From assembly GCA_029262715.1 (NCBI GenBank), contig JAJCYX010000123.1, positions 1 through 6,982 on the forward strand: a stretch of 6,982 nucleotides of DNA, in the 5' to 3' direction. The notes under the pieces are model-generated. The model was not told where the DNA came from, searched no databases, and saw only the letters and a program-made list of their open reading frames with translations. Positions 1 to 5,955 of this stretch are shown here, in pieces. The first letter of the stretch is position 1; every line of letters begins with the position of its first letter. Source of the DNA: Chloroflexota bacterium. Its GTDB lineage: Bacteria; Chloroflexota; Dehalococcoidia; Lucifugimonadales; Lucifugimonadaceae. The position numbers were made by a program, and so were the translations under genes.

Positions 1-1223
1 CCGCAGACGACATGCACTGAACCAACCTGGTAGTTACGCTGGGTGTCCGCAAAGCGGTGTTGTTCTGACATCAGCGCATGCAGATCGCGATCATCTACTT
101 CGCCCTTACTGTCAGCAAGGTCCTTGAACGTGGTGAACACATCACTCAACTCTTCGTCGGTCAGACGATAGCCAAGGTCTGCCAAACGCGAACGCAATCC
201 GGCACGGCCGGAGAGTTTCGTCAGCACCAGCGCTTCACCACGCCATCCCACGGTATCCGGCTCCATGATCTCAAACGTGCTGTGGTCCTTCAGGTAAGCA
301 TCCTGGTGGATCCCCGATGAATGCCTGAAAGCGTTTCTACCGACAATCGCCTTGTTGTATTGAACCGGGAACCCGAAGATTCCCGAGATCATTCGGCTGG
401 TATTGCCTATTTCACTTGTCTTGACGTTTGTGGTGGCCCGATAGTGATCCGGGCGAGTCTCGATCGCCATGATCACCTCTTCGAGCGCCGCGTTACCAGC
501 GCGCTCACCCAGGCCGTTGATGCAGCCTTCAACCTGGCGCGCACCATTCTCAACAGCGGCCAGACTGTTCGCACCGGCCATTCCGAGGTCATTGTGGCAG
601 TGGACGGAAACAACGGCTTCATCGATGTTCGGGACGTTGTCGAAAATGCCCTTGATGAGCGCTCCGAACTCTTCAGGAGTTGAGTATCCAACTGTGTCAG
701 GGATGTTGACCGTTGTCGCACCGGCCTTGATGACGGCCTCCAGCATTGCGTGCAGATACACCGGGTCGGTGCGAGATGCGTCCATTGGCGAAAACTCAAC
801 GTCGTCCGTGTACGTCTTCGCCAGTTTCACAGCATCGACAGCCATGTTCATGATCGCCTCACGGTCCTTCCTCATCTGGTGCATGAGGTGGATGTCCGAA
901 GACGAAATGAAGGTGTGGATGCGCGCATTCTCGACGCCCTCAAGCGCCTTGCCTGCGGCTTCGATGTCGGAAGCCACAGCGCGAGAGAGAGTACAGATCG
1001 TGGGACCCTTAACCTCTTGTCCGATACGCCGCACGGCCTCGAAATCACCCGGTGAACTGGCTGCAAATCCGGCCTCGATGACGTCAACGCCGAGGTCTGC
1101 TAGCTGGTGAGCGATCCGAAGCTTTTCTTCGACTGTCAGACCCGCCCCGGCACTCTGCTCGCCGTCGCGAAGCGTCGTGTCGAAGATGATTACTTTGTCT
1201 TCGGTTTCGCTCTTCTGCGCCAT
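1..1223 (-). CDS. leuA: 2-isopropylmalate synthase, 3' end cut by window edge
   Basis: This enzyme condenses acetyl-CoA with 2-oxoisovalerate to give 2-isopropylmalate, the committed step to leucine, in the cytoplasm. About 407 codons are visible with no stop, so the C-terminus lies beyond the left edge; the long bacterial form is usually a little over 500 residues. The TIM-barrel signature DTTLRDGEQS is at residues 15-24 (catalytic Arg19, metal ligand Asp20). The metal-binding HCHND is at 208-212, GLGERAGN at 237-244, and HSSGIHQD at 301-308 in the subdomain region. The last visible residues (YQVGSVHVV) look like the start of the C-terminal leucine-binding regulatory domain, so this is the feedback-regulated LeuA type rather than a short homocitrate or citramalate synthase; citramalate synthase is still a weaker alternative. 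The ATG is preceded by a strong AGGAGG (1230-1235) with a 6-base spacer. It is the fourth visible operon gene, 81 bases after ilvC. Confidence 0.95.
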   Translation of the reverse strand, partial: MAQKSETEDKVIIFDTTLRDGEQSAGAGLTVEEKLRIAHQLADLGVDVIEAGFAASSPGDFEAVRRIGQEVKGPTICTLSRAVASDIEAAGKALEGVENARIHTFISSSDIHLMHQMRKDREAIMNMAVDAVKLAKTYTDDVEFSPMDASRTDPVYLHAMLEAVIKAGATTVNIPDTVGYSTPEEFGALIKGIFDNVPNIDEAVVSVHCHNDLGMAGANSLAAVENGARQVEGCINGLGERAGNAALEEVIMAIETRPDHYRATTNVKTSEIGNTSRMISGIFGFPVQYNKAIVGRNAFRHSSGIHQDAYLKDHSTFEIMEPDTVGWRGEALVLTKLSGRAGLRSRLADLGYRLTDEELSDVFTTFKDLADSKGEVDDRDLHALMSEQHRFADTQRNYQVGSVHVVC

Positions 1224-1252
1224 TTCACGCCTCCTGTGGCGTATTGATTCGA

Positions 1253-1293
1253 TCCGCGTGTGCGGACCTGTGTCGAGCCTGCTCAGGCCCGAC
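1253..1293 (-). other. two intercistronic hairpins between ilvC and leuA
   Basis: The 81-base spacer folds into two consecutive hairpins on the mRNA strand. The first (1272-1293) has a 9-base-pair stem, GTCGGGCCT with AGGCTCGAC, containing one G-U pair and a 4-base loop. The second (1253-1266) pairs TCCGC with GCGGA around a 4-base loop. Neither is followed by a U-run, so they are unlikely to be intrinsic terminators. They could stabilise or process the mRNA or tune leuA relative to ilvC, but that is inference. Confidence 0.5.
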
Positions 1294-1304
1294 TCGATCA
1301 CGGT

Positions 1305-2303
1305 TTAGGTTGTCGACTCAAGCCACGGCATCATGTCTCGTAATTCTTTTCCGACTCGTTCTATGTCGTGCTCTTCGTCAGCCTTACGCATCTGCTTGAA
1401 CTTGTGCAGACCTTCATCGTTCTCGGCTATCCATTCTCGGGCGAACTCACCGGACTGGATCTGCCTCAACACTTCACGCATGTTGTCTTTGACCCTTGCG
1501 TCAATCACAGCGGGGCCGCGGGTGTAGTCGCCGTACTCAGCAGTCTCACTAACCGAGTACCGCATACCACCAAGGCCACCCTGGTAGATCAGATCGACGA
1601 TCAGCTTTAGTTCGTGCAGTACCTCGAAGTAAGCAGACTCCGGCTCGTATCCGGCCTCTGTCAGCACTTCGTAACCTGCCTTGACCAGGGCCGTCACACC
1701 ACCGCAGAGCACTGCCTGCTCGCCAAAGAGATCAGTCTCGGTCTCTTCCTTGAAAGTGGTCTTCAAGATTCCGGCCCGGCCGCCGCCAACGCCCCTGCCG
1801 TAGGCCAACGCGATCTCATACGCGTTTCCTGTGGCATCGTGATCAACAGCGATGAGGCATGGAACCCCGAGCCCGCGCTCGAATACGGCCCGAACCCTGT
1901 GACCGGGAGCTTTTGGCGCAATCATCACTACGTTGACGTTTTCCGGCGGCTCAATCTGCTTGTAGAAAATGGTGAATCCGTGGGCGAACAGCAAGGTCTG
2001 GCCTTCGCGCAGGTTCGGAGCAATCTCTTCGGTGTAGACCCGACCCTGGGTTGTGTCAGGCAGGCAGAAAGAAATCAGGTCGGCTTGTTTTGTTGCTTCC
2101 GAGTTGGATACAACCTTGAAGCCGTCAGCCTCGGCCTTCGCCTTCGAACGGCTGCCTTCGTAGAGACCAACGATTACGTTAAATCCGCTTTCTTTCAGGT
2201 TCAGGGCGTGTGCATGGCCCTGTGATCCATAGCCGATCACCGCAATGGTCTTGTCTCGCAAGATCGAATCGTCAATATCTTTGTCGTAGTAGAGAGTGGC
2301 CAT
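1305..2303 (-). CDS. ilvC: ketol-acid reductoisomerase (class I)
   Basis: IlvC converts acetolactate or acetohydroxybutyrate to the dihydroxy acid using Mg2+ and NAD(P)H, the second common step of valine, isoleucine and leucine synthesis. The 332 residues are the normal short (class I) length. The Rossmann motif GYGSQGHAHALNL is at residues 24-36, followed by the cofactor loop LYEGSRS (47-53). The expected catalytic and metal residues are all present: His108, Lys131, Asp191, Glu195, Glu227, Glu231 and Ser252, within FAHGF, APKAPGH, ETDLFGEQ, FEVLHELKLIVDL and YSVS. Ser51 and Ser53 are kept, which fits NADPH use, but position 48 is Tyr where Arg is frequent. Ala132 and Gly175 differ from the usual APKGPGH/APKSPGH and GGTRAG. 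The start ATG has only a modest AGGTGA (2316-2321) with a long 12-base spacer, so translation may partly depend on coupling to ilvN. The stop is TAA. Confidence 0.97.
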   Translation of the reverse strand: MATLYYDKDIDDSILRDKTIAVIGYGSQGHAHALNLKESGFNVIVGLYEGSRSKAKAEADGFKVVSNSEATKQADLISFCLPDTTQGRVYTEEIAPNLREGQTLLFAHGFTIFYKQIEPPENVNVVMIAPKAPGHRVRAVFERGLGVPCLIAVDHDATGNAYEIALAYGRGVGGGRAGILKTTFKEETETDLFGEQAVLCGGVTALVKAGYEVLTEAGYEPESAYFEVLHELKLIVDLIYQGGLGGMRYSVSETAEYGDYTRGPAVIDARVKDNMREVLRQIQSGEFAREWIAENDEGLHKFKQMRKADEEHDIERVGKELRDMMPWLESTT

Positions 2304-2326
2304 GCTCGTTCTGTTTCACCTCGTGT

Positions 2327-2340
2327 CCGCCAATCGGCGG
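2327..2340 (-). other. small hairpin in ilvN-ilvC spacer
   Basis: CCGCC and GGCGG pair around the loop AATC/GATT, giving a 5-base-pair GC-only stem just upstream of the ilvC ribosome-binding region. It has no U-tract, so it is not a classic terminator. The 70-base spacer holds nothing else recognisable. It may affect ilvC initiation or mRNA stability (inference). Confidence 0.3.
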
Positions 2341-2373
2341 TCATTCAAATGTCATTTCTTCCCGTATTGTCTG

Positions 2374-2973
2374 CTACACGCTTCCTGAATCGCCTGCGGT
2401 CGGCGTATAGAAATGCTCTACGCTGTCAGCTACCGCGTGAGCGCCTTCTTCTTGTCCCTCAATCAGCGCACCCCGCAGAGTTGCGACCCTGCCTGTGCGA
2501 ATCACCTCTCGAATACCGAACCGCCTGAGTAGCTCTATCAGGCTGTTGATCTTGTTACGGCCGCCTGTGACCTCCATGGTCAACGTCTTTGCACCGATGT
2601 CGATCACATTCACCCTGAATATGTTCGCCAACTCAAGGATCTCGCCGCGATGTTCAGATGGCGAGTTGACCTTAATGAGCGCCAGCTCACGCCAGACGAT
2701 GTTCTTCTCCGTGATGTCCTGCACCTCGACCACTTCAACGAGCCGGTCAAGTTGAGCTGCAACATGCTGCACGACATGTGGTGGACCCTCGACAACAAAT
2801 GTCATGCGCGAGAGCCCGGGCATTTCCGACCTGCCAACTGCAAGGCTTGCAATGTTGAATCCGCGTCTGCGGAACAGACCCGAGATTCGTGCCAGCACTC
2901 CGGGCTTGTCCTCGACCAGCGCAATAATCGTCCGCTGTTTAAATCCACTGGCTCCATTTGATGATGTGGTCAC
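2374..2973 (-). CDS. ilvN: acetolactate synthase small (regulatory) subunit
   Basis: IlvN binds the IlvB catalytic subunit, raises its activity and confers valine feedback inhibition through an N-terminal ACT domain. The ACT domain starts at about residue 15 (IIALVEDKPGVLARISGLF; GFNIASL at 38-44), and the second IlvN/IlvH domain includes VIDIGAKTLTMEVTGG and the helix LIELLRRFGIREVIRTGRVA, ending near residue 168. The protein has 199 residues, longer than the usual 160-175. The extra length is a 13-residue lead-in and a polar, acidic tail of about 31 residues after TLRG. The start is GTG; its GTGA overlaps the ilvB TGA stop (2970-2973), giving translational coupling. A strong GAGGAG lies 5 bases upstream inside ilvB. 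The stop is TAG. Confidence 0.95.
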   Translation of the reverse strand: MTTSSNGASGFKQRTIIALVEDKPGVLARISGLFRRRGFNIASLAVGRSEMPGLSRMTFVVEGPPHVVQHVAAQLDRLVEVVEVQDITEKNIVWRELALIKVNSPSEHRGEILELANIFRVNVIDIGAKTLTMEVTGGRNKINSLIELLRRFGIREVIRTGRVATLRGALIEGQEEGAHAVADSVEHFYTPTAGDSGSV

Positions 2974-4661
2974 AGCGACTCCTCAATCAGATCCTCGACG
3001 CTTCCACCGATAGGGATCATCGGATAGACGTTGTCCACTTTCTCGATCACGAAGTCAACAATCACAGGTCCGTTATGCTCGTTCGCCTCTCTAATGGCGC
3101 CTTCCAACTGATCCTGTTTCGTAACCCTGATCCCCTTCATTCCGTATGCCTCGGCCAGCTTCACGAAATCTGGATTCGCGGTATACGTCTCAGCCTGGAA
3201 ATCACCGTCGTAGAACAGATCTTGCCACTGGGTGATCATGCCGAGGTGATTGTTGTTCAGAATGGCGTACTTTACTGGCAGGTTGTTCTCGACTGCGGTT
3301 GCCAGTTCCATTGAAGTCATCTGGAAGCCACCGTCGCCACAGATTGACCAGACCAGCCGCTCAGGATTCCCAAGTTGCGCGCCAATCGCTGACGGAACCT
3401 CGTAACCCATCGTGCCGAGACCGCCTGAGCTGAACCACGAATTCGCGTTCGTGAAGCGGTAGTGCTGCGCAGCCCACATCTGATGTTGGCCCACTCCGGT
3501 GCAAATGATTGCATCACCCCTGGTCACGTCTGACAGTGCCTTGATCACATGCTGTCCGAGGAGTTCGTCTGTCTCACGGATCTTGAGAGACGGATGTTCG
3601 GCCTTCAAATGTTCGACCCGGCTAACCCAATCGGTGTGCTTGGTCGACTTGATTTTCGGGTTTATCTGACCGAGGACAGCCTTAACATCACCAATAACCG
3701 GTGCGTCTGCCGTGATCGACTTATTAATCTCAGCAGGGTCAATATCGATCTGTATCTTCTTCGCACCGGTCGCAAATCGATTCGGGTCTCCCACTATTCG
3801 GTCATCGAACCTGCTTCCTACAGCAATAATCAGGTCAGACTCATCCAGAGTCAGGCTCGCGTATGCCAGGCCGTGCATACCGGGGAACCCAACGAACAAT
3901 CGGTGATCTTCCGGAAAGCCGCTTATTCCAAGCAAAGTGGTAACGACCGGAATCTCGGCCTTTTCGGCCAACTCTCGCAACTCATCGAACGCCTGAGATA
4001 TGATCACACCATGTCCAGCAAGGATCACCGGTCGCTCGGCAGCGTCGATCAGTTCCACAGCTTTTTGAATTTGAGACTCGTCTGCAGTTGACGGAACGTG
4101 GTATCCGGGCAGATTGATCTGGCTATCGCGTTCGAAGTCGTACTCTGCCTCTTCCTGGAACACGTCTTTCGGAATATCGATCAGAACCGGACCCGGTCGA
4201 CCAGTTCGCGCAATGTGGAACGCCTCGTGAATCGTGGGGCCAATGTCCTGCGCTCGCGTCACCAGGTAGTTGTGCTTGGTCACTGGCAGGGTTGCACCAG
4301 TGATATCGGTCTCCTGGAAAGCGTCTGTTCCAATGGCGGCGCGCCCAACCTGTCCGGTGATCGCCACAACAGGGGCCGAATCCATCATCGCCGTGGCCAG
4401 GCCTGTGATCAGATTCGTTGCGCCGGGACCTGATGTCGCCAGGACAACGCCAACCTTGCCGGTCGATCTCGCGTAACCGTCGGCCGCATGCGCACCACCT
4501 TGTTCATGTCGAACGAGTACGTGGCGGAGGCCCGGATACTTTGACAGCTCACCGTACAGCGGCAAAATGGCACCGCCGGGCAGCCCGAACATGACATCCA
4601 CACCCTCGTTCAAGAGAGCTTCGCAGACGATCTGGCCTCCGGTCAGTTTTTTCGCAACCAT
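2970..4661 (-). CDS. ilvB: acetolactate synthase large (catalytic) subunit
   Basis: This thiamine-diphosphate enzyme joins two pyruvates to acetolactate, or pyruvate and 2-oxobutyrate to acetohydroxybutyrate, the first committed step of branched-chain amino acid synthesis. The 563 residues are full length. In order: the N-terminal PYR domain with GLPGGAILPLY (26-36) and catalytic Glu53 in RHEQGGAHAADGYAR; a central FAD-type domain (SRFDDRIVGD, DIDPAEINK); and the C-terminal PP domain with the ThDP/Mg motif GDGGF at 442-446 and NN at 469-470, followed by HLGMITQWQDLFY. The arginine-rich quinone-site features of pyruvate oxidase are not seen, and pairing with ilvN makes the anabolic enzyme the clear choice over catabolic AlsS. 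The ATG has AGGA (4670-4673) 8 bases upstream. It is the first operon gene, 60 bases after the T-box terminator, and is therefore expected to be controlled by tRNA-Leu charging. Confidence 0.97.
   Translation of the reverse strand: MVAKKLTGGQIVCEALLNEGVDVMFGLPGGAILPLYGELSKYPGLRHVLVRHEQGGAHAADGYARSTGKVGVVLATSGPGATNLITGLATAMMDSAPVVAITGQVGRAAIGTDAFQETDITGATLPVTKHNYLVTRAQDIGPTIHEAFHIARTGRPGPVLIDIPKDVFQEEAEYDFERDSQINLPGYHVPSTADESQIQKAVELIDAAERPVILAGHGVIISQAFDELRELAEKAEIPVVTTLLGISGFPEDHRLFVGFPGMHGLAYASLTLDESDLIIAVGSRFDDRIVGDPNRFATGAKKIQIDIDPAEINKSITADAPVIGDVKAVLGQINPKIKSTKHTDWVSRVEHLKAEHPSLKIRETDELLGQHVIKALSDVTRGDAIICTGVGQHQMWAAQHYRFTNANSWFSSGGLGTMGYEVPSAIGAQLGNPERLVWSICGDGGFQMTSMELATAVENNLPVKYAILNNNHLGMITQWQDLFYDGDFQAETYTANPDFVKLAEAYGMKGIRVTKQDQLEGAIREANEHNGPVIVDFVIEKVDNVYPMIPIGGSVEDLIEESL
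2979..2984 (-). promoter_or_regulatory. ribosome-binding site of ilvN inside ilvB
   Basis: GAGGAG sits 5 bases before the GTG at 2973, within the last codons of ilvB. It supports the GTG as the true ilvN start, with the 4-base stop/start overlap. Confidence 0.7.
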
Positions 4662-4721
4662 TACTCAGTTCCTGACCATTTCACTTGTGTGGCACCCATT
4701 TTGCCGATGTCTTACAAACAC

Positions 4722-4753
4722 AAAAAATCCCGCCCTAACCAAAGGACGGGATT
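4722..4753 (-). terminator. intrinsic terminator of the T-box leader
   Basis: An 11-base-pair stem, AATCCCGTCCT with AGGGCGGGATT (one G-U pair), closes the 6-base loop TTGGTT and runs into TTTTTT (4722-4727). It lies before ilvB and should stop transcription when tRNA-Leu is charged. Confidence 0.95.
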
Positions 4754-4770
4754 CCCGCGGTACCACCTTT
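4741..4770 (-). promoter_or_regulatory. T-box antiterminator with UGGU bulge
   Basis: The fold is the canonical one. Helix A1 pairs AAAGG (4766-4770) with CCTTT (4741-4745). The 7-base bulge TGGTACC (4759-4765) contains the UGGU that pairs with a tRNA ACCA end. Helix A2 pairs GCGG (4755-4758) with CCGT (4746-4749, one G-U). It is mutually exclusive with the terminator because both use 4743-4753. Confidence 0.92.
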
Positions 4771-4898
4771 GTTGCTCACTCCCGCCTGTCCTCCTGTAAT
4801 GGGTAGGATGGCGGAGGTGAGCCGCTCTAAAAGCCGTAACGTGGCCAGACGTTCCCGCTTATTCGCCCTTTCGGCTTTCAGCAAGACCGCTCCCGAGC

Positions 4899-4904
4899 GA
4901 GTTC
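4899..4904 (-). promoter_or_regulatory. T-box specifier loop strand: GAA plus Leu codon CTC
   Basis: GAA is followed by CTC (4899-4901), the usual pattern on the 3' side of a specifier loop, and then by a conserved-looking GCTCGGGAGC. CTC is read by a tRNA-Leu with anticodon GAG. The T-box bulge base U pairs with discriminator A73, which bacterial tRNA-Leu carries, so both recognition points agree. Confidence 0.85.
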
Positions 4905-5035
4905 CCGTCGTCACGCACCGGTTCACACCAACCACCGGCTCTCTCTTGCGTAACGCTTACGGTACTACTCCCGTTCAACGCGTTGTCATATGTGCTGCTA
5001 ACAGGCTACGCCATTCGTTGCTGCACACCAATACC

Positions 5036-5065
5036 ATTATATAGCCAAATCTCTGGGGGCGTCAC
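5036..5065 (-). promoter_or_regulatory. sigma70-type promoter of the ilv-leu operon
   Basis: A perfect TATAAT -10 (5036-5041) has a 4/6 -35 match, GTGACG (5060-5065), at 18-base spacing. The expected start near 5029 leaves only about six bases before the stem I base at 5023, which independently supports it. Confidence 0.75.
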
Positions 5066-5173
5066 GGTCGACTTTCTGTTCGAGTCACGAGTAGCAGGTT
5101 CTGCTGATGCGCGTTTAACAGATTCGGTCACAATGGCAGGTGCACAAATCATTGCAGGTAAGAGGTGTTGTCA
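5066..5173. other. divergent intergenic region, with three GCAGGT repeats
   Basis: This gap separates the leftward operon promoter from the rightward oxidase-family gene. I see no clear -35/-10 pair for the rightward gene. The hexamer GCAGGT, each time preceded by T and one other base, occurs three times in the same direction at 5094-5099, 5136-5141 and 5154-5159. It could be an operator, or chance. The last copy adjoins the ribosome-binding site of the rightward gene. Confidence 0.35.
5161..5167 (+). promoter_or_regulatory. ribosome-binding site fixing the start at 5174
   Basis: AGAGGTG lies 6 bases before ATG 5174. A GTG start at 5165 or TTG at 5168 would overlap this purine-rich site, so the ATG is preferred. 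Confidence 0.6.
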
Positions 5174-5827
5174 ATGGACCCTGAACGAGCACGTGTCCGC
5201 CGGTTGCCAGAGCGAGGTGTCTACGACTCTGAAACCGTCTACTCGATCCTGGACGAGAACATCCTGTGCCATGTCGGAATAAATGTGGATCATGGTCCCG
5301 TGGTGCTCCCTACGTTGTTTGGCCGGGATGGAGACATGATCTACCTGCATGGTTCGGTAGGTGCTCACATGTTGCGCGAGATGCGTGGCGGTATCCCTGT
5401 CAGCGTCGCCGTGACTTCCGTTAACGGAATCGTCGCAGCCCGTTCTCATTTCAACCACTCGATCAACTACCGGTCTGTCGTTGTGTTCGGGAATGCAACT
5501 GAGATCACGGACGTGCAGGAAAAATTGCACGCCCTTGAAGTCCTCACGAATCACGTTTTGCCCGGTAGATGGGAAGAGGCGAGGCAACCGAACAATTCCG
5601 AGTTCACACAGACAATTGTGTTGAAGCTCAGTCTAGAAGAAGCCTCCGCTAAGGTACGGGTTGGCCCGCCACACGATGATTCCGAGGACCTGTCGCTGGA
5701 TGTGTGGGCGGGTGTGATTCCGCTGTCTGTGGTTGCGGGTGAACCGGTCGATGACCCTGACCTCACGTCGGGAACTGCCCCATCGCCATCGATTCAGACC
5801 GCGTTGGCCCGGTGGCCAGCAAAGTGA
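5174..5827 (+). CDS. pyridoxamine 5'-phosphate oxidase-family FMN-binding protein (NimA-like)
   Basis: The 217 residues match the split-barrel flavin-binding family of the Pyridox_ox_2 / nitroimidazole-resistance (NimA) type. Members bind FMN or a related cofactor as dimers in the cytoplasm; the substrate is usually unknown. Family-like stretches are the N-terminal RRLPERGVYD (9-18) and ILDENILCHVG (25-35), then VVLPTLFGRDGDMIYLHGS (43-61), ARSHFNHSINYRSVVVFG (89-106), PGRW, LSLEEASAKVRVGPP, and WAGVIPL (178-184) near the C-terminus. The ATG at 5174 is favoured by the upstream AGAGGTG; starting at GTG 5165 would add three residues. It is not the biosynthetic PdxH, which has a different signature. 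It is transcribed divergently from the ilv operon, and nothing in the sequence links it functionally to branched-chain synthesis. A role in detoxification or redox chemistry would be a guess. Confidence 0.88.
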   Translation: MDPERARVRRLPERGVYDSETVYSILDENILCHVGINVDHGPVVLPTLFGRDGDMIYLHGSVGAHMLREMRGGIPVSVAVTSVNGIVAARSHFNHSINYRSVVVFGNATEITDVQEKLHALEVLTNHVLPGRWEEARQPNNSEFTQTIVLKLSLEEASAKVRVGPPHDDSEDLSLDVWAGVIPLSVVAGEPVDDPDLTSGTAPSPSIQTALARWPAK

Positions 5828-5854
5828 ACTGGATGTCGGCACGCAATTGGGACG

Positions 5855-5884
5855 CTGACCGATTTCTCTAATCCCTGCTAGACT
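5855..5884 (+). promoter_or_regulatory. candidate promoter of the GNAT gene
   Basis: An extended -10, TGCTAGACT (5876-5884), has a -35-like CTGACC (5855-5860) at 18-base spacing. It lies in the 128-base gap after the oxidase-family gene, about 70 bases before the GTG start. Each hexamer matches consensus at 4 of 6 positions, so this is a moderate call; co-transcription with the upstream gene remains possible. Confidence 0.4.
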
Positions 5885-5946
5885 CCCGGCCCAGTCTTCG
5901 TCATCCATTCCCCGGCGCAATTTCGCGCTCGGTCTATCAAACTTGC

Positions 5947-5950
5947 GGAG
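5947..5950 (+). promoter_or_regulatory. ribosome-binding site supporting the GTG start at 5956
   Basis: GGAG lies 5 bases before the GTG and is the only Shine-Dalgarno-like sequence close to the N-terminus of this reading frame. Confidence 0.5.
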
Positions 5951-5955
5951 TTTGC

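Larger units (their letters stand above)
4722..5029 (-). promoter_or_regulatory. T-box riboswitch leader, leucine-specific, upstream of ilvB
   Basis: This is a transcriptional T-box that senses uncharged tRNA. Read on the minus strand: stem I is closed by CAGCAA (5018-5023) with TTGCTG (4879-4884). The AGTAGTA S-turn strand (4963-4969) faces GAA-CTC (4899-4904) across the specifier loop. Above the loop, CCGT (4959-4962) pairs with ACGG, and CGTTACGCA (4947-4955) pairs with TGCGTGACG. The apical AGAGAG and GGTTGGTGTGA loop is closed by CCGGT/ACCGG. A probable stem II pairs AAAGCCG (4872-4878) with CGGCTTT (4830-4836) around a smaller AACGT/ACGTT hairpin. Stem III pairs 4810-4822 with 4774-4786: 13 positions, one mismatch and one G-U. 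The T-box, antiterminator and terminator follow. The specifier CUC decodes leucine, matching the pathway downstream. The transcript start is estimated from the promoter. Confidence 0.95.

Noticed and set aside
469..1110. Long plus-strand open frame opposite leuA
   Set aside because: It is antisense to the clearly homologous LeuA frame, its protein is Ser/Ala-rich with no family features, and it has no supporting promoter or ribosome-binding site.
1614..2225. Plus-strand open frame of about 200 codons opposite ilvC
   Set aside because: It is a mirror of a conserved coding region; no recognisable protein or initiation signal.
3549..4091. Plus-strand open frame of 180 codons opposite ilvB
   Set aside because: It lies fully inside the ThDP-enzyme gene on the other strand, with no domain recognised.
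4487..4510. Gly in RHEQGGAHAADGYAR of IlvB as a possible active-site change
   Set aside because: The catalytic Glu53 is intact and the following position varies among acetolactate synthases, so it is not notable.
4735..5044. Open frames on both strands across the leader region
   Set aside because: They cover the T-box structure; the base pairing explains the sequence and the translations look random.
5165..5173. GTG 5165 as start of the oxidase-family gene
   Set aside because: It would lie within the AGAGGTG ribosome-binding site; ATG 5174 has proper spacing.
5803..5820. Hairpin at the end of the oxidase-family gene (GTTGGCC with GGCCAGC, loop CGGT) as a terminator
   Set aside because: The 7-base-pair stem is followed by AAAGTGA rather than a U-run and lies inside the coding sequence, so it is not a credible intrinsic terminator.
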